DNA of 64,000 bases from Tenebrio molitor (GCF_963966145.1 NC_091052.1:6882001-6946000), one strand, 5' to 3'. Positions 49,401 to 60,728 are shown, counted from the stretch's first letter. Program-made: numbers and translations. Notes: generated by a model not told the origin, from the sequence alone.

Positions 49401-50161
49401 TCTTTTCAAGTCATTTCAGGACAATAGCACGCTAGGAACTTTTAGGCGACGACTGACCTCGTTTCTATTTTATTTCATATTTCTAGTTTGTTCAGAACTC
49501 AGTTTGATTCACGCACGGTCATGCCGTGCTTTCTAAATATCCTTGCTGCACACCATTGTCACTACATCCTCGCTATCAATTACACAACAAAATTTTAAAA
49601 AATGTTAAAATCTTTTCGTGACGGTAAATCATTTCAAACATATTTTCAGATGAAAATTTTAGATTCAATGATTTTAATGCCTCAAACATGGGAGTAAAGT
49701 AGCTCTTTTGGTTCTTTGGATGTAAAAAAAAGCACAACCGAATTAGTGTCTCTAGGTGTAGTTATTATTTCTTTTGAAAAGACTGTTTATTTTAGTACTA
49801 ATCAACGAGAATTTTCCTGTTTTTTTTTTGTGCTACACCATTTTAATGATCCTAATTTACAATTAAAGGATTATCAAAGGGAGGACATGTATCTGAAAAA
49901 ATATCAAAACCTACCAACTAGGAAGAAGACCAACTTTTGTAAATGAGAAAGAAAATCATAGTCTCCTTGACAACAAATTTTTGTAACGATCTTTACTTAC
50001 TAAACCAAATCGTTATACATACTCGTATTTCTATAGAATATAGTATAGAGGGAATTATCCAGACAATCATTAATGTTATTGGACTCTACAACTGTATTAC
50101 TTTGTACAATAAAATATTCATTAGTAAGACCATTTGAAGTACAAATTTCACCGAGTATATA
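46417..50161. other. Intronic stretch without recognised genes
   Basis: The minus-strand 137-codon frame at 48037-48450 has no domain and ordinary intron composition. A balanced-composition block lies at 48860-49330. T-runs occur near 47780. Otherwise AT-rich. Confidence 0.45.
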
Positions 50162-50504
50162 CAGGTGTCCCCAAAAAAAAAGACGAGTCCATAGCTCCCT
50201 TATTTATGGGAGGATTTGAATTATCTGTACATCAAATTAAATGATTGTGAATAGGCTACAAGATGGTCTATTTTGTTGTTTTCAGAATGAAAATCTATAT
50301 CAGAATTACTAAAAAAGTATGTACATATTCCTATTTGAAAAAAAAATATTTTGACAGTTTATCCTTGAAGCAGTTAGGGCTATACGTGAATTTATTAGAT
50401 CCTTTTGTAGCCTATTCACAACCATTTAATTTCGTGTATAAATAATTAAAATCCACCGATAAATAAGGGAGTTATAGACTCGTCTTCTTTTTTGGGGACA
50501 CCTG
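50162..50504 (+). repeat. MITE family C (343 bp)
   Basis: TIRs of about 50 bp: left CAGGTGTCCCCAAAAAAAAA then GACGAGTCCATAGCTCCCTT, right the complement with few differences. TA flanks both ends. The interior also pairs (TGTGAATAGGCTACAA near 50246 and TTGTAGCCTATTCACA near 50405), so much of the element can fold back. The ORF inside (50263-50445) is a by-product. Confidence 0.9.
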
Positions 50505-50958
50505 TATAATTTTTTTTTATGTTTCTGATGCCAACATAAAATTATTTTATAACATATTTCACAAATATTGATACATCTCAAAAAGCTCTAATATCTTGGA
50601 TTTTTGTTAATTTCCAGTACCTAAGAGTTATTTGTGTTCCTAAACAGGCGAGGACAAAAGGTACTTTTCAGCAGAGGTGCGCAATACAATTACTTATTTA
50701 CATAATTTATGGTGACAGGACAACTATCGGTTTTGTCGGTTTCGTTGCTAACTTACTAAACAGATCAACAGATGGCGCCACGGTCAGTGCCCGAAAAAGA
50801 GTTACTTTTCGTCCGCTTTTGAGTACGTAAAATTACCGTTTTCATTACGGCTGCCTAAAAAAGATTTTTTGGACGGTGTACGACGTAACAATTAGTGCAT
50901 CTCCGTAATATCAAAAGCACTAAACGGAAAGAAATTCCAGAATATTGGACATTGTATG

Positions 50959-51172
50959 TACGGTCGGTAGACAAATAAAACTGGGACACTTAAAATTTAA
51001 TCTATGTAAATCACATCATTGAATTGTCAATATATTTGTCAGTGTCTATATAATATGTCATACCAAAGTTAACCTATTTGTGATAAAGCCGTAATTAAAC
51101 GATGCAAATTTGTAAATTTTGACTTATGTGATTGTCATTTTTGTCCCAGTTTTATTTGTCCATCGACTGTAC
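50959..51172 (-). repeat. MITE family A, copy 2 (214 bp), inverted
   Basis: Reverse-complement orientation to copy 1 at 11331-11544, same length, same ends (TACGGTCGRTRGACAAATAA), with only scattered differences. TA at both ends. Confidence 0.9.
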
Positions 51173-54100
51173 CTATCTCAATCTATCATTTTTTAATATG
51201 GTCAAGTATTCATTATGAATAGCAAATAATCTAACTAGATTGAAAGTTTCATTGAGTAAATATTATTTGGAAAATGTTTTGGACATAGATATATTTTCTA
51301 GATTGAAAGAATATTAGGTAGCAAACTGAAAATATCTCTACGAGTTTATAGTTTTTTCAATTCGTTGAAACCTATAACAATCATTGTTGCAAATTCTGAT
51401 TAAGTATTGTTAATACATTTTTGGCTGTTGCAGCCTATTGTTTTTTATAATTTGCTAGGACAGTGAAAATTCCTGGCGTAACCCTTAACAATTTCTAATT
51501 CCGGGAGCCATATTTCACACGCATGTGCCTCAAGTGTTTGTATCGTCGGCCGACACATTTGTGGCATGAAGGCAAGAAAACAATTTTTTGCCCCCGAAAA
51601 TTGCCACAACCGAGTCTCAAATAAATGTATCCAATTTAGGAATCAATAAGTAAATAACATTGATTTCCCATTATTCTCCGAGTCGGAGTAATTTATTAAA
51701 GAAACGTATCTTTTCATTCGAAGCTATTAACGTTATACTGATTGTGGTATATATTTATCGATAGGGAACACGCTCTGGAAGTTTTTCTCGTCTCGAAGCT
51801 GGAAATTTTCTTGTAAGTTGAAGCGTGTCCGTCACATTTCGAAATTCATCAACAAGTCCGTATGGATTATCGCAGGAGAATGCGCTCTTAAATATTTTAA
51901 TAACGAATCGACTGTCAGGCACTTGGCAACAGGCTTTCAAAACAAAATAAAAAGTTGGCCCGAAACATCACGTTGTTCGGTCTTTTCGAAACTTTACTCA
52001 GAATTGAGTTACAGTTGGGAGTTTCGGCCCAAGATAGAAACTTTTCTAATGCGAAAACATGAGTAAAAACGAAATGTGAAACATTTTGATTTATATGAGC
52101 AAAGTTCGCGTTCGTTTTTATTGCTTCCGATATCGCCATTATAAAATATTTAAGCCGCGGTGCATAAACGGTGCAGCGCTTTGCACGATAAGCCGGTCGC
52201 CAGATAATTGAAAACTCCCGCCGCTTCGGATGCCTCGTTGTGTCAACGTTAATGACCTCCACTTGTCCGCAGAGGCCATCTGGAGCGGTGACGTCACGAA
52301 TGGAGGCCATAATAACGATGCGCTCTGGACTTTATTAATTATGAATGCATTTCGACCAGTCGCTCCAACAAGTGAAGTTAGTGAAACGAGCTCCAAAATG
52401 GAAATTCTCACTGCTTTCCTATTCATGGCCGGTCCCGATGTGTATTTCCTCCGATATAACAAGCGAAATGTGTTATTTCATACAGAGCTGCGCGTGCATT
52501 GTGCGAGGGTTACGCTACAATGATTTTATTCCGTCATTAAGCCTCGTTCACAATAATTATTCATACGCTTATTCGTTTAATTGCCTTATAAGTCAGCCAT
52601 TTAATTAATTCGTTTCGGTGACGGCGAAGACTCGGGGGTTGAATTTACAACGACTTAACACTAAATGTTTATGAATATAATAACACCCTCACGCGGCCAT
52701 CGGTCACGCGATCGCACCTATTTAACGCCGTGTGATGACAGGACCTTAGCCGAAGGGTTCGTGCACAAAGCACTTAATGTCGCCCGAGATTCACAACTTT
52801 TTTCACTGCATAACCTTTACTTTGCATTTTATCCAAAACACTGGACGTTCTGTCACAAATAAGGAAACACTTAACAAATCAAGCACACATTTTTGTCAAA
52901 AAAGAAAACAAATTAAAACAATTCCAATTAAGAATAGTGAGGTCGAAAAGCCGAATCTTAGTGATTCAAGCGACTTGTAATGTATTTGTAGATTTTATCG
53001 AAAATAATGTGAAATAAATTACTTGTCCACCATATCAAAACTGATTTCCGTCTGAACAACAAATTTGTAATTAATTATTTTATAGTTGGTGAGTTATGTT
53101 CACGTTTCTAATGAGTATTGACAAAAAAGTGGCATAAAAAATTGTTTACGTTGGTACTACTTTCTCATTTTTGGTCATTACGATTATTATTAATTAATAA
53201 CTTAGCACAATTAAAAAATAACGTTATGTCCATGATGTCACTCAATTTATTAAACAGAAAATACTGAATCAGTCGAACAATTACTTTTGATGTCATTGGT
53301 TAATTAAAAAGGTTAAAAAAAATTTAACCAATTGCGATGCACTCTTATTGTGCTCGAAAAATACCTTTGTTTTTTACTATTCTTATTTTTCGACGTAAAA
53401 TATTTTGTTTGTAGCCAAATTACCTAGTAAAATAATATTTTAATAATAATTAGAGCAGTAGGTAATTTAAAAGATTGCGCAGGAAAGAGTAGATGTTGGG
53501 TTGAAATGTTGCTTTTCAAAAATACAATTTAATTTAAAAATCCAGTTTATTTCAAAGGATTTTACGTTGAAAACATCCACAGTATAAAACCGGCATTTTC
53601 TCGACATTCAAAACATGCAGACATACGCTGAGAGCTGCTTTCTAATAACAAAAGTTGGGGTCATTTCCGATAAAACGAAAAATATTTTTCAAGTGACACG
53701 TTACAACTGTAACAAACAAAAGAGAAGAATCGGTAATAATATTTTACTCGGTAAACAAACTTTGAGAGCATGCACCATTTTTAGTGCTAATAAAACTTTT
53801 ATTTTATCTTGGAAGTCTCTTTATCTGTTAGTTTATTCCATATTTAAAAATATATAACCCTTCTGTGAATAAAAATAAGATAGGTGATGGCGAATATTAT
53901 AAATTTTGCAAATAGACACTGACCCTCTCGGTGTGGTAGTAGTAGGAGTACCTAGTAGCATGTTGTAGAAGCTGTAAGGAAATATTTTAGATTTGAAATA
54001 TTTTGACTTAATTTTCCCTGGCAACAAGAGTCTGAAACGAAGCTTAGAAAATCGAAGATAATTTTTTTTTTTTGAAAATATTTCGATGCACCAGTGGTAT

Positions 54101-54447
54101 TTGAAATGACTACTCTTCATAATACGCATAAAATAACATAGTCATGTAGAATATTGTTAATTGATAGAATGTAAAACATTTTCTATCAAAAATGTTAAAT
54201 AATGTCCCTGTGGCGTTGATTGTAAATATGAAAATGTCGATTTTGAAAGTGGTCGTTCCGACTTATGAATGAAGAATGGATTTTTTTTAACGATTTCAGT
54301 TAACAGAGCTTCAATTCTACTAATTAAATATTGATTTACGCCTTTTGTCTCTCGCAACTGACGTATTCGATAAAATTGCATAATCAATGAAATCAATGAA
54401 GGAACAGAAACAATTGTCTTTGTTAAAAGACGAGCACAAGTCCTCAC
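51173..54447. other. Intronic stretch next to the exon 1 donor
   Basis: A GC-richer block at about 52060-52780 has overlapping open frames on both strands (up to 131 codons at 51915-52310) but no domain. It is candidate regulatory DNA. The rest, up to the exon 1 donor, is AT-rich. Confidence 0.4.
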
Positions 54448-55594
54448 CTTCGTCGTGATTGCTGCCCAACAAGATCTCCATGTCCTCGTAGTCCCCTTCG
54501 GCGAGCATATCCATCGGATGTTTGGGCAAAAAAATCCCGTCAACGGTCGGTGTCGAAGGAAAACCTAAAATTCCTGAGTAAGAGTTCCATTGTTGCAAAG
54601 ATATCGTTTTGGCGTCGACGGCACGCATGCAGTCCATAACTTGATGAGGGCGGGTTTCCAGCAACGAAACGTTGCACCCGCAATCCTCCACTAGCACCCT
54701 CCCGATCTGTTGGGCTCTTTCCCCGGACATGTAGCTCCAGGGAGCGTTCATGGTCCCCGACTGGAGGATTCCCCTGCGCGCCAACCCTTTGGTCACGGGA
54801 CTTAAAAGATGTATGCTGACGGAGCCTCCACCGGCGGATTCCCCGAAGAGGGTGATCAAGTCGGGGTCGCCCCCGAAAGCTATGGCATTCTCTTTGATCC
54901 AACGAATCGCCAGCGCTTGGTCCCACAGTCCCATGTTGCCCGGAGCCTCTTCGCTACCCCTGGGGAAGTACTTGCTCAAATACAAGAAGCCGAAAGAGCC
55001 CACGCGGTACTGCATCGAGGTGACGATGACGTCGCTGGTGGCGGCGATGATGTCGGCGTCGTAGATCTCCAAAGTGGAGGTGCCGCTCATGTAGCCCCCG
55101 CCGTAGATCCAGACCAGGACCGGCACCTTGGGCCGCTCCTGCTGGGGCTTGTCCCCGTGATGGCGGATGCGCAGCCGCTGGGGGACCCAGATGTTCAGGT
55201 AGAGGCAGTCTTCGGAGATGTTCGTGTTGGGGTTCCACATCTCCTCGCCCTCGAACCCGGGGAAGTACTCGTAGCGCTCCTGGTAGCAGGAGTTGGGCAG
55301 CTTGGTGGCGTCGAGAATACCGTGCCAGGGGTCGATCGGCACCGGCCTCCTGAAGCGCAACTGCTCGATGGGCGGCTTCGCGAAGGGGATTCCCGTGAAG
55401 ACGTGCACTTCGCGGCCCAGCACCGTCTTGGAGCGGCCCCGCACCAGCCCGCTGGTGGTCTCCACGACGAGGGGGTCGCTGTGAAAGTCTCTGGATTGGG
55501 GCGGCCGCGTCGTTGTCTCTTCGCTAGGCCAGGAGTAGGCGCACGCGGAAGCACTGAGCGACATCGCGAACCACACCACCGAGAGCGGACCCAT
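54448..55594 (-). CDS. Ace2: Acetylcholinesterase (AChE-2 class), coding exon 1 with start codon
   Basis: This exon encodes residues 1-382 plus the first base of codon 383 of a cholinesterase, the enzyme that hydrolyses acetylcholine at the cell surface or in the synaptic cleft. Seen: an N-terminal hydrophobic stretch (about residues 4-20) suits a signal peptide. The Trp of EMWNPN is W120, the Torpedo W84 choline-binding equivalent. EDCLYLN lies at 128-134, the oxyanion-hole glycines at 165-167 (YGGG), and the nucleophile Ser253 in GESAGG. The acyl-pocket-type Trp is W286 and the acidic triad residue is Glu382 (HDEG). C103/C130 and C307/C322 match two family disulfides, and N125 and N308 are sequons. 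Divergent features such as QERYEYFPGF and IYGGGYMSG place it with Drosophila Ace rather than insect Ace1. The start is set by a CAAAAATGG context followed by the signal peptide. The exon ends at a strong donor (AAG|GTGAGG, GT at 54447-54446, phase 1). The frame runs open past it to 54320, but that tail does not resemble the family. Exon GC is far above its surroundings. Confidence 0.96.
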
Positions 55595-55619
55595 TTTTGC
55601 ACCGTGTCTCCGGATGAGG

Positions 55620-55628
55620 TTATGACAT
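55620..55628 (-). other. Upstream ORF 2 in the Ace2 leader
   Basis: The minus strand reads ATG TCA TAA, a minimal two-codon ORF ending 25 bases before the Ace2 start codon. Context is GCGATGT, weaker than the main start CAAAAATGG. Confidence 0.55.
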
Positions 55629-55633
55629 CGCGT

Positions 55634-55648
55634 TCACGTGGTCGCCAT
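55634..55648 (-). other. Upstream ORF 1 in the Ace2 leader
   Basis: The minus strand reads ATG GCG ACC ACG TGA, a four-codon ORF 40 bases before the Ace2 start codon. It sits in a purine-poor but acceptable context (GCGATGG). If transcribed it could reduce or regulate translation of the main ORF. Confidence 0.6.
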
Positions 55649-55940
55649 CGCCGTCGGCGCACTCTCTAACAGGTGGACGCGGTTCGGAACTGCAGCGACG
55701 CGTTGCGATGGACGAGCGAGCTCGCGGTGACGACGCCGGGGTGGTTGACGACCTGGCACGGACTGTGCCCTCACTCTGCCATGGCGGCTCCGCGCCAAGC
55801 TTGCGCGCCCGGTCGCATCTTCGGTGTGTGCTGCTTCTGCTGCTGCTGGCGCGGGTTACGCTTCGCGATCAACTTTCCTTTTCACGTTGTCGCCCTTCGC
55901 ACCGGAGGATTATCGACGACACCCAATATTCTATTTTAAC

Positions 55941-58900
55941 GCTCATATTCATATTCATTTTGTCATTCCTCGACACGACAATTATTCATAAAATTTTACG
56001 CTTTTAATAAAAATTCTACCAACCACGGCAACCACTAATTAAACATTTAACGTAACTAATTTTCACAATTGTCATTTATCAAACAACCCTCGTTGACAAG
56101 AAACCATAAAAAATTAAAAATTAACCCTCCAATTCAGCTTCAAAAAATACAATTAAACACCCACACACATCCTTTACTATATTTTTTGATAAAATTTTCT
56201 CGCTTTATTTCAATTTTTTTTTTATATTTTTCATTCAGTTCCAATTTCGATAACTGACACTGCAGAATATATCAGGTGTTCATTTAAATTTCTGGTCAAA
56301 GTGGAAAAACACAAACAACGGTAAGATTTAAACAGGTGATCTGCGGTTCGTAATCCGTAGTGCGTTCACAATGGACTTTTCAACGCTAACTTTGTTAGCA
56401 AAGATACGAAAAATCTGACTCAAAGTCATAGCCGCCCCTTATCTAAGTAATTGTTTATCGCACGATATAAGTGAGCTAAGTTGTCGAACATAATTCGCAA
56501 GAAACCTGAACGTTCATTTGTTTATACAAATTATATTAGTTCAAATGTTTTATGATCGTTATTATTTCTGTGTAACTTTTATTCACCAAATACGATTCGC
56601 TGCGTACCAGATAAAAAGCTGTGCTTTATATTCGGCCAATTAACAAATCAAATACAAATCTAAATGAACAGTATACAATTATTTTTAGAACTGATGGCTG
56701 AAATGTGCTATATTTAAATAAATATGTAAAGAGTGAGATTTTAAAAACACGCTCAAAAATGTGTATTTTACAATATTTTCTATACCTACATACTTATGTA
56801 GAAAAGGAACATTTGGGAAACTGTTATTTCCTCGAAATTTCTGAAATGAGCTATTAATTTATTCTTTTTCTAAATTAGAATATTTTTACAATTGTTAACC
56901 TTAAGGATGTCTACAATAAAATTTTCAAAAAAAAACACACGTAACAATTTTTAAAACTGTAAATAAGACGATGACAAAATCACTAATCCATTTTTTTTAT
57001 TCAATATAACGAAAAAATTAGAATTTGTAACACAAAACACTTTCTTTCCTTGGTGCAAAGAAACCATCGATTTCATTAATGTCATCGGAAACTGACTTAT
57101 CGCGGAATCAGGCGATTCAAAATCAAAGAAATTCCTGTTTTGAGAGGATTTCCCTTGCCATTCAACGTGGAAACGCTGCAAGCATTCGGGGCACTTTTCC
57201 AGAATTATTATCGGAAATTTTTGCATTGTAAATTAAAAATGTTATGTAATTATGTTATCAATACAGTTTCTTTTATAAACACTTTCTTGTCTTAATTTAA
57301 ACCTATTTTGCGTGTAAATGTCAGACCTTTTTAAAATAATATTTTATCATTTTGGATTTTTTTTAAATAGATTTTGGTAGATGTTTTCATTTCTTTATTG
57401 TTAAGCATTATTGTCAGGGTTTTTTAGGATACGTTCGAATCTTGTCTGTATGTACTATATTAAAGAATATTTCTTAGGTTCTAGGCGTACCTTTATTTAT
57501 TATTTTTTTTATATCAAAATTTGCATAAATGCTTAAAATGACATTTTCTTCAGTTACATAACCTCACTTGGATCATCACTTTATTGTAAATTAAATTATT
57601 CTTTTAAAGTAAAAACCATCATATAGCAGTCAAGAAACCAGAATAACAGGAGTTGGATAGTTCTAAAATGAATTTTGTAAGAGAATAAAATTATCGTCGC
57701 TTGTTGGCTAAAAAATGACATTTGACATCTATAGTATAGCTACGCCATACGTTAAAACGGAAGCACAAGCTACCATCAAGCTACTTGACCACAACGTTAG
57801 TTTTTTATGTGACTAGTCCTATATTAGATTTCTTTTTTAAATTTGATGAGCTTTAAGTTATAAAATTAAATACCCAGGATCGATTTAAATTGGAATTAAT
57901 ACGCAAGATGTCAAAAATGTCTATTTACTATTTGAATTTATAATCTTTGTATAAACGTTGATATCACAGTTTGGATTCCGTGATCAGAGTAGAATGAAAG
58001 TTATTATAAAAAAATCACAATCCCACTTTCAATCTAGAGACAATAATTTACAAAACAGCTTATTTGTTTTCTGATTTATTTATTTAAAACTGTGACATAC
58101 GTAGCTGTCACCACAATTTGTATGTTCCAAAGTTGTCAAGCGTGCATACAAAAAGACCATTTTGGGAAAAATCTTGCAAAGGAGTTTTCATTTGTTTTAT
58201 TCATATTTAGATGGCCACAATTTATTCGAGACGAAACAAAATCGGGAGATCTACGTTGAAGTCGTTTATCTCGTAAACACTCACTATATTTTCCACAAGT
58301 TCCGCACAAAATACAATGACAACAAGCCATCACACAACACACAACACTCGAGTAATTTCCCAATATCTGAAGAAAAAAGTAAAAAGCTTCTTAAATAGCT
58401 GACAGGAAAATATTTTCGAACACAATGATGCTCTAAAACTTTCCATTCGCAAATGTATCACGTTGCAAGTTATAAGTTGCGATTCGTTGAAATTCAAGAC
58501 ATCGTGCACTGGCTATTTGCTAAAAGTACGTAAAGAGGAAGTCAATAGTAATAGTTGGTCGATTTCTTTCGGATTAACAAAACGAGTGCGAAATTAATCT
58601 GATTGAAGTAGAATGCAAATTTTAAGTGCACGTAAAGACCTCGTGAGTGAAGTAAATTTCTTATTGGTGGAGAAGACGATAATCTGCGACTTCCAGTACC
58701 TCGCAACGGCTGTTTGAAAACCATAAGCTTAATTAAAAGTTCCGCAAAGCCTTCACGTATGCTTTGTATAGCATAAATTAATTAATAATTAGGCCGCTTT
58801 TGCATTTCAAGATGTAAGTCTTAAAACTTACCTTTGTGTTCAGAACGAAAGTTCTTCCTCCATACAAATTGGGTTTGACAGATTTAAGCGAAGTTTACCT

Positions 58901-59738
58901 AAGAAGCAATTTATTTCAGAAGCATTTTTACCCAAATATTTTGTACACTTTAAAGTAACTCGACTGGCTGGTAATCAGCTTCGTTTCAGTGATTTTTTTT
59001 CAGTCTTTAAATTTTTTTATGGTTGTAATTGCTCATCCTTCGGTTGAAGTTCGACTTTTCGAACGAATTTTCAACTTCACAACTCGGCTGTGGTCAATCA
59101 GAAAAGGAAACTAACCGTAGTCGAGTTGTAGCAAGCAGGTGGGGACGCTTTGCTGATTGTTCTAGCGTACATGGGCAGGAAAAGCCAATTGGTTATATCA
59201 GCTTCATTAGTGGCTATTATACCGTTTAAATCAGCACGTCTCACTGGATCCAATGCTTGACAAATCTGATCATCGTCAGGAGATGCTGGAAGAAGAGGAA
59301 TTACGCAGTTGCTTTTTCACGGAGTTTCGTTTACTCGCACCGGCCAATTGTAGCTGTACCTGGAGGGTATGAGATGTGTTTCTTAAATTTTATTTATTTA
59401 TGCTTTTTCTTTTACAAAGCGACTCTTCCGGAAAATAACGAAATATATCAAAATATTTTCATGGAAAAATTAATTACTTCATGCCGAAATTCGTTTATAA
59501 TCCCAGATTATATGGGTCGTAATCAAGACAATTTCAAATTATATTTTATTTTAATACAGTGGTGAACATTTTGCCAATGCAAGAACATATTTGTTTTGAA
59601 AGTAAAGTGACATTAGTGAAACTGTCGTAACAGTAGCAGGTGAATTTAAACCTAATTTGAAGGGAAGACAAAATGAGTAATCAACTTCATATATGTATTG
59701 CAGAAGTAATTTCACTCACAGCTAATGAAGTAGGTATA
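55941..59738. other. 5' flank of Ace2, no recognised gene
   Basis: AT-rich DNA upstream of the gene. Apart from the MITE J fragment at 56275 I see nothing. It may hold upstream non-coding exons or enhancers that cannot be read from sequence alone. Confidence 0.45.
56275..56395 (-). repeat. MITE family J, 3' fragment (inverted)
   Basis: The GGTGTTCATTTAAATTT end is followed inward by the complement of the family J interior (AATCCGTAGTGCGTTCACAA, TTTTCAACGC). The opposite terminus is missing, so this copy is truncated at the other end from the copy at 5163. Confidence 0.65.
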
Positions 59739-60728
59739 CAGGCTGTTTGATAAAAAAACGCCTCAACCCATAACTTTTTTATTTATTATCCGATTTCAAT
59801 GAACAAAAAAACCAAGGATATGGTTTTTCATGCGCTACAAAGCAGCCATAAAATATATTTATTTTTTTTGGCATTATTTTCAGTAGCTAATGATAGTCAA
59901 CTTTTTTTTTTAAATGGACACGTAGTTTTTTAGGCTTAGTCTGGTAAAGTATTTTTTTCTGAATCTAATGATGTATTAAAAGTTATCGTTTGGTCCATAG
60001 CTGACTGAAAAAAAAAATAAACAATTTTTAATTGTGGTTCAGCTTATTATGAAATTTTCGAGTGTACCGTGAAAAACAATTGGAATACAAATAGCAACAA
60101 ATGTCAAGTGTGAGTTTGAAAAATTTCAGGTGCAATCTTAAAGAGTTTTATTATTATTTTCTTGGAAAACATGAATAATAATTATTATTATTATTATTTT
60201 TTCTATTAAATTTTTGTTTTTGACTAATTACAATTTTTATTACACTCGAACATAATAGTCAAATGACTGCTATCCTGCATGACTGACAATGTTGTTATTT
60301 TATACATATGTACTTAAATAAAAAAAGTTTAAAAAAGCAGATGAAATTTTTCTAAGTTGACGTTTAGATGACATTTATCGTACTTTGTATTCCGATTGTT
60401 TTTCACGGCACTCTTAAAAATGTTATAATAAGCTGAACCACAAAAAATTGTTTTATTTTTTTTTCAGTTAGCTATGAACCAAATGATAACTTTCAATACA
60501 TCATTAGATTCAGAAAAAAATACCTTACCAGACCAAGCCTAAAAAACTACATGTGTCCATTAAAAAAAAAAGTTGACTATCGTTAGCTATTGAAGATAAC
60601 ACCAAAAAAAAATATTTTATAGCTGTTTTGTAGCGCTTGAAAAACCATATCTTTGATTTTTTTGTTCATTGAAAGCGGGTAATAAATAAAAAAGTTATGG
60701 GTTGAGGCGTTTTTCATCAAACAGCCTG
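59739..60728 (+). repeat. Large fold-back element (990 bp)
   Basis: The ends CAGGCTGTTTGAT and ATCAAACAGCCTG are flanked by TA. The left arm (59739 to about 60108) is complementary over nearly its whole length to the right arm (about 60368-60728): paired blocks include CGCCTCAACCCATAACTTTT, GTAGCTAATGATAGTCAAC, GGTTCAGCTTATTAT and TTTTTCACGG. The loop is about 260 bp and includes an (ATT)n run near 60178. There is no ORF. Its arms of about 365 bp are unusually long for a MITE. Confidence 0.88.

Larger units (their letters stand above)
10745..54447 (-). other. Ace2 intron between coding exons 1 and 2 (43.7 kb)
   Basis: This GT-AG, phase 1 intron is defined by the exon 1 donor and exon 2 acceptor, whose joined reading frame restores the conserved DEG-TYFLLY sequence. 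It fills two thirds of the window. No nested protein-coding gene is convincing: ORFs are at most about 140 codons, lack recognisable domains and look like chance frames. It contains the MITEs, transposase and RT relics and GC-richer islands listed separately. A mid-size intron at this site is known in insect ace genes, but this length is large and must delay transcription of the full mRNA. Confidence 0.93.
55595..55940 (-). promoter_or_regulatory. GC-rich Ace2 5' leader and probable promoter-proximal region
   Basis: Immediately upstream of the start codon, about 350 bp is strikingly GC- and CpG-rich compared with AT-rich flanks on both sides. It contains no minus-strand frame that continues the protein. 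It includes a CAG-repeat-like stretch (minus strand, about 55838-55855) and two upstream ATGs. I read it as 5' UTR plus promoter or first-exon sequence. I cannot place a transcription start. A TAG just before 55670 (CACCTGTTAG) could be a weak splice acceptor if the leader has an upstream exon, but its pyrimidine tract is poor. Confidence 0.55.

Noticed and set aside
51915..52310. 131-codon minus-strand ORF
   Set aside because: It overlaps equally long frames on the other strand in a GC-richer block, and no domain or family resemblance was seen.
54320..54447. C-terminal extension of the exon 1 frame past the donor (EDLCSSFNKDN...)
   Set aside because: It is unlike AChE, and the strong donor AAG|GTGAGG followed by exon 2 restores the family sequence exactly.
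54809..55669. Plus-strand open frame of 286 codons opposite Ace2 exon 1
   Set aside because: It is the antisense shadow of GC-ending codons in exon 1: Gly/Val/Asp/Leu-rich with no domain, while the opposite strand encodes a clear enzyme.
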